Shown here piece by piece: positions 1 through 7,106 of a DNA stretch of 8,957 nucleotides; within the stretch, counting starts at the first letter, position 1, and every line of letters starts with the position of its first letter. Made by a program: the position numbers and the translations under genes. The notes beneath the pieces were generated by a model that saw nothing but the letters and a program-made list of their open reading frames with translations, was not told where the DNA came from and searched no databases. Origin of the DNA: an uncultured Gemmatimonadota bacterium (GTDB taxonomy: Bacteria > Gemmatimonadota > Gemmatimonadetes > Gemmatimonadales > Gemmatimonadaceae); contig CAMLEQ010000136.1 in NCBI GenBank assembly GCA_946479015.1, positions 1 through 8,957 on the forward strand, written 5' to 3'.

Positions 1-57
1 CCCCCCCCCCCCCCCGGGGGGGGGGGCGGGCCCCCCCCCCCCCCCCCCCCCCCCCGG
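1..57. repeat. C/G homopolymer low-complexity block upstream of tamA
   Basis: The first 57 bases contain only C and G: C x15 (1-15), G x11 (16-26), a single C, G x3 (28-30), C x25 (31-55), then GG. C- and GG-rich sequence continues to about 68. The G block 16-30 can pair with either flanking C run, so the stretch can fold on itself, and the runs could form G-quadruplex or i-motif structures. It ends about 32 bp before the tamA start, inside what should be its promoter or leader. Runs this long are prone to polymerase slippage. They could be a real variable-length regulatory tract or a sequencing or assembly artefact near a contig end. The C run touches the window edge, so its true length is unknown. 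No promoter elements are recognisable between 58 and 89. Confidence 0.9.
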
Positions 58-89
58 CCCCTGGCCCCTAAGTTGCCTCTCATACCGGC

Positions 90-2306
90 ATGCCCAGCCG
101 CCTCCACAAGCTCCGGCTCCTGGGAATCGCCGGCGCGTTGTTCGTGGTCGGTGCGCCGCTGCGCGCGCAGGGGAGCCAGGACGAGCGAGAGAGCCCGGAG
201 GTGGAGAAGCTCGTCATCCAGGGCGTGCACCACGTGGACAAGAGCGAGCTCGAGAAGAGCATCGCCACCCAGGCGAACAAGTGCAAGAGCGTTCTGCTCG
301 AGCCGTTCTGCCTGTTCAGCGACTCCAAGCTGTTCGTCGAGAAGCACTACCTCGACCGCACCGAGCTGAAACGCGACGTCCTGCGCATCAAGGTGTTCTA
401 CTGGAAGCGCGGCTTCCGGCGCACGGTGGTGGACACGGCGGTGTCGCGGAAGGGCGATGGCGTGAAGGTGCAGTTCGCGATCACCGAGGGTCCGCCGACG
501 CTCGTGAGCTCCGTGATCGTGCTGCGCCCGGAGTCGGTGCTCACCGACGCCGACCTGCGCCGGACCATGCTCGTGCGCGCCGGGCACCCGCTCAACCTGC
601 TCGACCTCGATTCCAGCCGCGTGCTGCTGCGCAACCGGCTCTGGGACAAGGGCTACTCGGACGCCATCCTCCGCGACACGACGATCGTGGCCGAGGACGA
701 GCGCTCGGCCGGTGTGCGCCTGACGATCGATCCGCGCTGGCGGGCGACGGTCGAGACCGTGACCGTCCATGGTCTCGACAAGGTGAAGCGCTCCACGATC
801 GACCACATGATCGTGCTGCGCAAGAACGGGCTCTACCGCCGAAGCGACGTGATCGAGAGCCAGCGCAACCTGTACGCGTCGAACCTCTTCCGGCGCGCGG
901 CGATCATCATCCCGCCGCAGGGGGACAGCAGCAAGCGCATCGACATCACCGTGGAGGAGGCGCCGTTCCACGATGTGCGGGTGAGCGGCGGCTTCAACAC
1001 CGTGGACTTCGGCCAGCTCGAGGCGCGCTTCACGCACTACAACTGGGAAGGAGGCGCGCGCCGCCTGTCGATCACCGGCGTGGTGAGCAACCTGCTCGCG
1101 CCGACGCTGAACGGCACGGGGATCTTCCAGAACGTCACCGGCAACCTGGGCGGCAGCGCGGCCGCGCCGTACCTGCGCCCCAACTACCAGGCGAGCATCG
1201 ACCTCACGCAGCCGTGGTTCCACGACTGGCGGAACACGCTCGGCGCGAGCGTCTTCCTCCACCGCCAGAGCGCGCCGGCGATCTTCGTGGACAAGGGGTA
1301 CGGCGCGAGCGCGTCGCTCACGCGCGATGTGGCGCCGCGCTCTCCGCTGAGCCTCGTCTACCGCTACGAGCTCACGGAGGTGGATGCGGGGAACATCTAC
1401 TTCTGCGTGAACTACGGCGTGTGCGAGACGCCCACGATCAACGCGCTGCGCGGCCGGCACGCGCTCTCCCCCGTGTCGCTCGACCTGTTCACCGATCGCG
1501 CCGACGACCCCCTCGATCCCACGCACGGCTACAAGGCCCGCATCGATCTCGAGCACGCCTCGGCGCTCACGGGCTCCGAGTTCCGCTACAATCGCATCTC
1601 GGGCGAGGCGTCGCGGTACATGGCGCTGGGGAACGGCGTGCTGGCGGGGCACGTCCAGTTCGGGTGGGTGAAGTCGCTGCGCAGCACGGGGAACGCGCTC
1701 GGCGAGATCGGTGACACCAGCACCAACATCCTCCACCCGAGAAAGCGCTTCTACGCCGGCGGCGCGCAGTCGGTGCGCGGCTACGGGGAGAACCAGCTCG
1801 GCCCGCGCGTGCTCACCGTGGATCCTCAGCTCCTGCTCGACCACGGGTGCACGATGGCGACGATCGCCGACCGGAGCTGCGACCCGAACGGCGTCTCGTC
1901 GAGCGACTTCGAGCCGCGCCCCACCGGCGGCACGTCGCTCATCGAGGCGAGCGTGGAGTGGCGCTTCCCGATCTGGCGGGAGCTGTTCGGCGCCGTGTTC
2001 GTCGACGGCGGGTTCGTGGGCGAGGGGCCGTTCCAGGCGGTGACGAAGGGCACGGGGGCCATCACCCCCGGCTTCGGCGTCCGCTACAAGTCGCCCGTCG
2101 GCCCCATCCGCGTCGATCTCGGGATCAAGCCGCGACTGGTCGAGGCGCTGCACGTGGTGACGGAGGTGGTGCACGCGGACAGCACGCGGAGCCTCGTGGA
2201 GCTGACGCAGACGAAGCGGTACGATCCGCTCGAGCACTCCGGGAGCGGCTTCCGCCAGATCCTCAGCCGCCTCACGCTGCACCTCTCCATCGGGGAGGCG
2301 TTCTGA
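90..2306 (+). CDS. tamA: TamA-like outer membrane protein (Omp85/BamA family, three POTRA domains)
   Basis: This 738-residue outer-membrane barrel is expected to partner TamB in outer-membrane protein assembly and/or lipid transport. Residues 1-27 form a Sec signal peptide (basic start, LLGIAGALFVVG core, cleavage probably after an A-Q near 26-27). There is no lipobox Cys, so it is TamA-like rather than a TamL lipoprotein. Three POTRA domains follow at roughly 39-135, 138-216 and 218-290, then a barrel from about 295 to the end. The barrel shows the Omp85 loop-6 signature VRGY (562-565), a later GAVFVDGG strand, the SPVGPIRVDLG motif and a C-terminal Phe beta-signal. Three cysteine pairs (65/74, 439/445, 587/597) could form disulfides; the first lies in an enlarged POTRA1. 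The start is the first possible one: an in-frame TAA lies at 69-71, although no clear Shine-Dalgarno is seen. The stop overlaps the tamB start. A BamA assignment is less likely because BamA usually has five POTRAs and does not sit next to tamB. Confidence 0.9.
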   Translation: MPSRLHKLRLLGIAGALFVVGAPLRAQGSQDERESPEVEKLVIQGVHHVDKSELEKSIATQANKCKSVLLEPFCLFSDSKLFVEKHYLDRTELKRDVLRIKVFYWKRGFRRTVVDTAVSRKGDGVKVQFAITEGPPTLVSSVIVLRPESVLTDADLRRTMLVRAGHPLNLLDLDSSRVLLRNRLWDKGYSDAILRDTTIVAEDERSAGVRLTIDPRWRATVETVTVHGLDKVKRSTIDHMIVLRKNGLYRRSDVIESQRNLYASNLFRRAAIIIPPQGDSSKRIDITVEEAPFHDVRVSGGFNTVDFGQLEARFTHYNWEGGARRLSITGVVSNLLAPTLNGTGIFQNVTGNLGGSAAAPYLRPNYQASIDLTQPWFHDWRNTLGASVFLHRQSAPAIFVDKGYGASASLTRDVAPRSPLSLVYRYELTEVDAGNIYFCVNYGVCETPTINALRGRHALSPVSLDLFTDRADDPLDPTHGYKARIDLEHASALTGSEFRYNRISGEASRYMALGNGVLAGHVQFGWVKSLRSTGNALGEIGDTSTNILHPRKRFYAGGAQSVRGYGENQLGPRVLTVDPQLLLDHGCTMATIADRSCDPNGVSSSDFEPRPTGGTSLIEASVEWRFPIWRELFGAVFVDGGFVGEGPFQAVTKGTGAITPGFGVRYKSPVGPIRVDLGIKPRLVEALHVVTEVVHADSTRSLVELTQTKRYDPLEHSGSGFRQILSRLTLHLSIGEAF

Positions 2307-2308
2307 TG
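2292..2308 (+). promoter_or_regulatory. Ribosome binding site and TGATG coupling junction for tamB
   Basis: GGGGAGG at 2292-2298, inside the last codons of tamA, lies 7 nt before the ATG at 2306-2308. The tamA stop TGA (2304-2306) shares its final A with this ATG. The junction fixes the tamB start, even though the reading frame is open for about 460 bp further upstream, and it implies translational coupling of the two subunits. Confidence 0.8.
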
Positions 2309-5300
2309 CGGACGGTGCTGCGCATCGTGCTGGGTGTCATCCTCGCCATCCTCGTGGTGGTGGTGCTCGGGATCGTGGTGTTCACGAACACCGACTGGGG
2401 ACGGGAGCGCGTGCGCCGCTTCGCGGTCGACGCGCTGGGCAAGAGCGCGCACGGCATCGTGAAGGTCGGGCGCATCGAGGGGAATCTGCTCTCCGGCATC
2501 GTCTTCTCCGATCTCTCCATCACCGACAGCGCGGGCGCGCCCTTCCTGGCGGTGGACCGGGCGCGGGCGCAGTACTCGCTGCGCACCTTTCTCTCCAAGC
2601 GGATCGTGCTCAGCAGCCTCGCGCTGGAGCATCCGGTAGTGGTGTTGAACCACCCGCCCGGCGGGGAGTGGAACTTCGAGCGGATCTTCCCATCGAAGCC
2701 GAAGACGCCGAACCAGCCGCCGGGGTTCGGGTCGTGGATCACGCTGAACAACGTGCGCATCACCGACGGCCGCGTGGTGGTGCGCATGCCCTGGCATCCG
2801 AGCGACTCGCTGAGCCGAGCGGAGCGCGACAGCGTGATCCGCGCCACGCTCGGTGGCGAGACGCGCGCGCTCGTGGAGCGGGTGCCCGGCGGGTTCCAGA
2901 CGGTGATGGACTACAAGGACATCCAGGCGTCGCTGCCGCACATCCGGCTGGCCGATCCGGACAGCGGGAGCCGGTTGATCCGGGTGGGGGTGCTGCGGAT
3001 GACGGCGCTCCCCTTCCGGCCGCCGGCGGCGGAGATTCGCGGACTGCACGGCGACTTCCGCCTCGACGCCGACTCGCTCTGGTTCCGCGGGCTGCAGGTG
3101 ACGCTCCCCGGCTCGCGCCTGCGCGGCGACGGCACGTACCTGCTGAAGCCCGGCGACATGCGCCTGGCGCTGCACGCGGCGCCGGTGGCGCTGGGGGACA
3201 TCCGCTTCATGTACCCGCGGCTCCCCTCGTCCGGCGGCGGCGCGCTCGACCTGGCGATGATGTACCGCGCGAAGGGAGAGAGCGACTACCGCGTCACCAA
3301 CGCGCGCCTCGCCGTGGACTCGGGCTCGCTCGAGGGCTCGATCGGGGTCGCGACCGGCGGGTCGGATGGCGCGCTGCGCGTGCACGACACGTCGCTGCGC
3401 TTCGCGCGGATCGACACTCGGCTGCTGGAGCAGCTCGTGCCGCGGCTGAAGGCGCCGCGGCGCGGCACGCTCTCCGGACGCGCAACGCTCGCCGGGACGC
3501 CGGCGGCGATGCGGATGGACGCGGACGTGGCGTTCGACGCGGCGCGCGGTGGGACGAGCCGGGTGGTGGCGACGGGCGGCGTCGGCGTGGAGCGCGGCGG
3601 CGGCGTGCGCCTGGATGACCTGCGCCTGAGGCTGGAGCCGCTCCAGGTGGCGCTGGCGCGCGTGGCGATGCCGAAGCTCCCGGTGGGCGGGACGATCACC
3701 GGCACGGTGACAGTGGACGGCTCCACGCGCTCGCGCCTGACGGCGAGCGCGGATCTCGTGCACCGCGACCGGGGCGCGGTCTCGCGCGTCGCCGGGCGCG
3801 GCACGGCCGCGCTCCGCGGTCGCAGGTGGGTGGATGCCGACCTCCGCTTCGCGCCGCTCTCGCTGGTCACGGCGGGGCGCTTCGCGCCCGCGCTGGCGCT
3901 GCACGGGACCGCCGCCGGCCGGGTGCGGGCGACGGGCTCGCTCTCGATGATGCGCGTGGCGGCCGACCTGCGCCTGCCGGGCGGCGGGGCGCTGACGACG
4001 AACGGCTGGGTGGATGTGGCATCGCGCGTGAAGCGGTACGACGTGACGACCGCGCTCCGGGTGTTCGACCTGCGCGCCGTCACCGCGCGCGGGCCGCGCA
4101 CATCACTCACCGCGGTCGCCAGCGCGCGCGGCGCGGGGACGAGCCCCGCCACCATGCGCGCGACGTTCGCCGCCGACGTGGCGCGCTCGTCCGTGGACAG
4201 CATCCCCTTCGACACGCTGCACGCGCGCGTGGCGGTGGCCGATGGCATGGCGCGCGTGGACTCGCTGGCGTTCACCGCGCCGACCATCCGCGCGCGGGCG
4301 AACGGGACGTTCGCGCTGGCCGCGCATCATACGGGGCGCCTCGAGTACACGGTGGAGATCGACTCGCTCGCCTCGCTGCGCCGCCTCCTCCCGCCGAGCG
4401 ACACCGGGGCGGTGCCGCCGCGCCCGTCGCGGGTGGCCGCGGCGCTCGCGCGGGCCCAGGCGGACTCGGCGCGGCACGCGGTGGAGAATGCGGTGGCGCG
4501 CGCGGCCACCGGCGCGCCGGCGCCCGTGCTGCACGTGGACAGCGTCCGCGCGATCGCGCGCGACTCGCTGGCCGGCTCCATCTATACCGCGGGCGTCGTG
4601 ACGGGAGGGCTCGATGGATTCGACGTGCATGGCCGCCTCGCGGCGCGCACCGTGGTCGCGCGCGGCAACTCGGTGAACCGCGCGCGCGTGATCTACGCGT
4701 GGGAGGGCGCGCGCACGCCGGCGAGCGCGATGATCGCGGGGATCAACCTGGACACCGTGGTGGCCGGCGGCTTCTCCCTGGACAGCGTGGAGGTCCGCGC
4801 CGCCTACCGGAAGCCGGGCGGCACGGTGGAGCTGGCGATCTTCCAGGACACCGCCGCCAGCTACTCGGTGCGCACCGACTTCGCCCTGCACACGGGGCAC
4901 AACGAGCTGCACATCAACGACCTCGCGCTCCGCTTCGACACCACACGATGGGTGGCGGCGCGCCCGGCGACGGTGCGGTGGGGGACGAACGGGATCGAGG
5001 TGCTGGCGCTGGATCTCCGGCACGGCGCCGGCGGGCGCATCTTCCTCGACGGTGCCATCCCGCAGCAGGGCGCGGCCAACCTCCAGCTCGAGATCACGGG
5101 GCTGCAGGCGGCGAACGTGGTGGGGCTGCTCCAGGGGGACATCGCGGCCACGGGGATCATCACCGCGAGCGCGCGGCTCACCGGCACGCGGGCGAGCCCG
5201 CGGCTCACGGCGGCGCTGTCGTTCTCCGATGCGAGCTATCGCGGCGCGCCGATCCCCGATTTCCGTGGCACGCTGCGGTACGCCGATGCGCGGCTCACCG

Positions 5301-6889
5301 CGCACGCGGAGATGCTGCGCAACCTCGCCCAGCCGCTCGCCATCGTCGACGCCGACGTCCCGGTGAATCTCGCGCTCTCCGGCGTCACCGGACCGCGCCT
5401 GCTCGAGCGCCCCATGCGCGTGGACTTCCGCGCCGACAGCCTGTCGCTCGACGCGCTCCCGAAGTTCACCGACGCGGTGTCCGACGTGCGGGGGCGGGTG
5501 ATCGGCCTGGTGTCCGCCCGCGGGACGCCCCGGCATCCGAGGTTCGTCGGCAGGCTCGGCCTCGACTTCGCGTCGTTCCGTATCGTGCCCATGGGCGTGA
5601 CGCTCGAGCGGATCGGCGGCCTGGTGCACATGGTGGGGGACAGCATCGTCATCGACTCCATCGCCGGATCGAGCGGCGGCGGGCTGGTGACGCTCGCCGG
5701 CGGGATCGGGATCGCCACGCTGTCGAAGCCGAGCTTCGCGCTCCGCATCAGCGCCGACAACGCGCTGGTGCTGGACAACGAGCAGGGGCGGCTGCGGGCG
5801 AGCGCCAACATCGGGGTGCGCGGGCCGTACACCGCCGTGGCCGTGACCGGCCGGGCGCAGATCCTGAACGGCGTCATCTACGTCCCGGAGCCGAGCGGGC
5901 GGAAGACGATCAGCGCGGGAGATCCGGCGGTGTTCAACGTGGTGGACACGGCCGTGGCGTCCACGCGCGAGCTGGTGCCGGCGCAGTCCTCGCTCGTGAA
6001 GAACATGCGCGTGAACGTCACGCTGGGTGTCTCGCACGACACGTGGGTGCGGTCATCGCAGGCGAACGTGGAGATCTACACCACCGAGCCGCTGCACATC
6101 GCGGTGCACCCCGCGCGCCAGGCGCTGGTGCTGGACGGCGTGGTGAACACCGACCGCGGCCAGTACGTCTTCCTCGGGCGGCGCTTCGTGCTGTCGCAGG
6201 GATCGGCGACGTTCGTGGGCGATCCGGAGCTGAATCCGCTGCTGCAGATCACGGCCATCCGCGAGGTGCAGCTCGCCGGGCGCGAGGCGCTGAAGATCCG
6301 GATCGTGATCGGCGGGACGATGCGCGCGCCGAAGATCACGCTCGAGAGCGACGCGCAACCGCCGATCTCGCAGTCCGACCTGCTCAGCTATCTCGCCTTC
6401 GGGCAGTCGTCGTCCTCGCTGCTCCAGGTGGGAGGGAGCTCGGGGCTCGAGGGGCAGAGCACGAACAGCGGCCAGCTCGCGGGGCAAGCGGCGGGGATCG
6501 CCACGCGCCAGCTCGCGGCGGTGGCGATGGGCGCGCTGGTGGAGGACGTGCAGGCGAACGCCGCGCGCTCGATCGGCGCCGACGTGCTGAACATCACGCC
6601 GGCGGACATCCCCACCAACCTGTCGCTGACGGGCATCGAGACGCTGCTCGCCGGGACGCAGGTGGAAGTGGGGAAGTACGTGAACAGCCGCACGTACGTG
6701 GTGCTGCAGGCGCGCCCCACCTTCGTGGCGCCAGGGCTGAGCATCGAGCACCGCATGCCGAAAGGATACCGCATCGAGGCGAGCCTGGAGCCGCGCTTCC
6801 TCCTGCGCCAGCCGACGCTCTCGCAGCAGCAGACGCCGAGAGCGACGAGCGTGTTCGGGGCCTTTCTCATTAGGCAGTGGAGATTCTAG
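2306..6889 (+). CDS. tamB: TamB (DUF490) inner-membrane-anchored translocation/assembly module protein
   Basis: This is a 1527-residue protein of the AsmA-like/TamB group. These proteins are anchored in the inner membrane and cross the periplasm as a long hydrophobic beta-groove to reach the outer membrane. The family is implicated in autotransporter and OMP assembly and in bulk phospholipid transport. Residues 4-28 are one uncleaved transmembrane helix (IVLGVILAILVVVVLGIVVF core). An AsmA-like N-terminal section follows (about 30-160, with KVGRIEGNLLSGI and GGEWNFERIF), then some 1000 residues of repetitive beta-strand sequence. The TamB domain fills the last 350-400 residues: PPISQSDLLSYLAFG near 1352-1366, VGKYVNSRTYV near 1455, and the family-typical aromatic ending QWRF. 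An Ala/Arg/Pro-rich, probably helical segment near 694-740 interrupts the beta pattern. Length is somewhat above the roughly 1260 residues of the E. coli protein. It is coupled to tamA and ends just before the palindrome at 6893. Long antisense ORFs across it are GC-driven shadows. Confidence 0.95.
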   Translation: MRTVLRIVLGVILAILVVVVLGIVVFTNTDWGRERVRRFAVDALGKSAHGIVKVGRIEGNLLSGIVFSDLSITDSAGAPFLAVDRARAQYSLRTFLSKRIVLSSLALEHPVVVLNHPPGGEWNFERIFPSKPKTPNQPPGFGSWITLNNVRITDGRVVVRMPWHPSDSLSRAERDSVIRATLGGETRALVERVPGGFQTVMDYKDIQASLPHIRLADPDSGSRLIRVGVLRMTALPFRPPAAEIRGLHGDFRLDADSLWFRGLQVTLPGSRLRGDGTYLLKPGDMRLALHAAPVALGDIRFMYPRLPSSGGGALDLAMMYRAKGESDYRVTNARLAVDSGSLEGSIGVATGGSDGALRVHDTSLRFARIDTRLLEQLVPRLKAPRRGTLSGRATLAGTPAAMRMDADVAFDAARGGTSRVVATGGVGVERGGGVRLDDLRLRLEPLQVALARVAMPKLPVGGTITGTVTVDGSTRSRLTASADLVHRDRGAVSRVAGRGTAALRGRRWVDADLRFAPLSLVTAGRFAPALALHGTAAGRVRATGSLSMMRVAADLRLPGGGALTTNGWVDVASRVKRYDVTTALRVFDLRAVTARGPRTSLTAVASARGAGTSPATMRATFAADVARSSVDSIPFDTLHARVAVADGMARVDSLAFTAPTIRARANGTFALAAHHTGRLEYTVEIDSLASLRRLLPPSDTGAVPPRPSRVAAALARAQADSARHAVENAVARAATGAPAPVLHVDSVRAIARDSLAGSIYTAGVVTGGLDGFDVHGRLAARTVVARGNSVNRARVIYAWEGARTPASAMIAGINLDTVVAGGFSLDSVEVRAAYRKPGGTVELAIFQDTAASYSVRTDFALHTGHNELHINDLALRFDTTRWVAARPATVRWGTNGIEVLALDLRHGAGGRIFLDGAIPQQGAANLQLEITGLQAANVVGLLQGDIAATGIITASARLTGTRASPRLTAALSFSDASYRGAPIPDFRGTLRYADARLTAHAEMLRNLAQPLAIVDADVPVNLALSGVTGPRLLERPMRVDFRADSLSLDALPKFTDAVSDVRGRVIGLVSARGTPRHPRFVGRLGLDFASFRIVPMGVTLERIGGLVHMVGDSIVIDSIAGSSGGGLVTLAGGIGIATLSKPSFALRISADNALVLDNEQGRLRASANIGVRGPYTAVAVTGRAQILNGVIYVPEPSGRKTISAGDPAVFNVVDTAVASTRELVPAQSSLVKNMRVNVTLGVSHDTWVRSSQANVEIYTTEPLHIAVHPARQALVLDGVVNTDRGQYVFLGRRFVLSQGSATFVGDPELNPLLQITAIREVQLAGREALKIRIVIGGTMRAPKITLESDAQPPISQSDLLSYLAFGQSSSSLLQVGGSSGLEGQSTNSGQLAGQAAGIATRQLAAVAMGALVEDVQANAARSIGADVLNITPADIPTNLSLTGIETLLAGTQVEVGKYVNSRTYVVLQARPTFVAPGLSIEHRMPKGYRIEASLEPRFLLRQPTLSQQQTPRATSVFGAFLIRQWRF

Positions 6890-6892
6890 GGT

Positions 6893-7106
6893 GGGAGCTA
6901 GGACCTGGTGGCTGGACCACCATGGAACGCGTGTGGCGTGTGGGAGACCGACGGGGAGAGGAGATGGGTAGAGCGCGTGTAGGTTCGTGTATAGATAGAC
7001 TCTCTCTACATCCGAACCTACTCTCGCCGTACCTCCCTCCTCTCCCCGTCAGTTCCCCACACGCCACACGCGTCGTTCGGTGGTCCAGCCACCAGGTCCT
7101 ACTCCC
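6893..7106. repeat. 214-bp imperfect palindrome between convergent genes
   Basis: This long inverted repeat is centred on position 7000. Perfectly complementary blocks: 6899-6921 with 7079-7101 (23 bp), 6927-6944 with 7056-7073 (18 bp), 6951-6963 with 7037-7049 (13 bp), and 6979-6987 with 7013-7021 (9 bp). An outer GGGAG/CTCCC (6893-6897 with 7102-7106) pairs across a 1-nt bulge. Intervening 5-, 6- and 15-nt stretches pair only partly. By hand, roughly 80 of 107 positions pair. Transcripts from either strand would form essentially the same giant hairpin, so it could act as a bidirectional terminator or an mRNA 3'-end stabiliser for tamAB and the kinase. There is no T-run after either arm, so it is not a canonical intrinsic terminator. 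It could instead be a non-autonomous palindromic mobile element; no target duplication is obvious. It fills nearly all of the 209 bp between the two stop codons. Confidence 0.93.
6906..6922 (+). repeat. Small nested hairpin in left arm of the palindrome
   Basis: TGGTGG (6906-6911), loop CTGGA, CCACCA (6917-6922) forms a 6-bp stem inside the 23-bp outer block. The right arm carries the matching GGTGG (7079-7083), loop TCCAG, CCACC (7089-7093). Each tip block can therefore fold alone or pair with the other arm, giving two alternative structures. Confidence 0.65.

Noticed and set aside
1847..2305. In-frame upstream extension of the tamB reading frame by about 153 codons
   Set aside because: It lies wholly within tamA in another frame, its translation is Arg/His-rich GC-shadow sequence, and the strong ribosome site plus a clear membrane anchor start at 2306.
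2084..3904. Long antisense ORF (606 codons) opposite tamA/tamB
   Set aside because: Composition is Arg/Ala/His-rich with no recognisable domain; such frames stay open by chance at this GC content.
3826..6873. Long open frames overlapping tamB: + strand (1015 codons) and - strand 4103-6037 (644 codons)
   Set aside because: Both are out-of-frame shadows of tamB, rich in Arg/Gly/Ala/His, without protein-like hydrophobic patterning.
6890..7098. CRISPR, tRNA or riboswitch in the intergenic region
   Set aside because: There is a single inverted repeat rather than spaced direct repeats, no tRNA-like cloverleaf or CCA end, and it sits downstream of both genes rather than in a leader.
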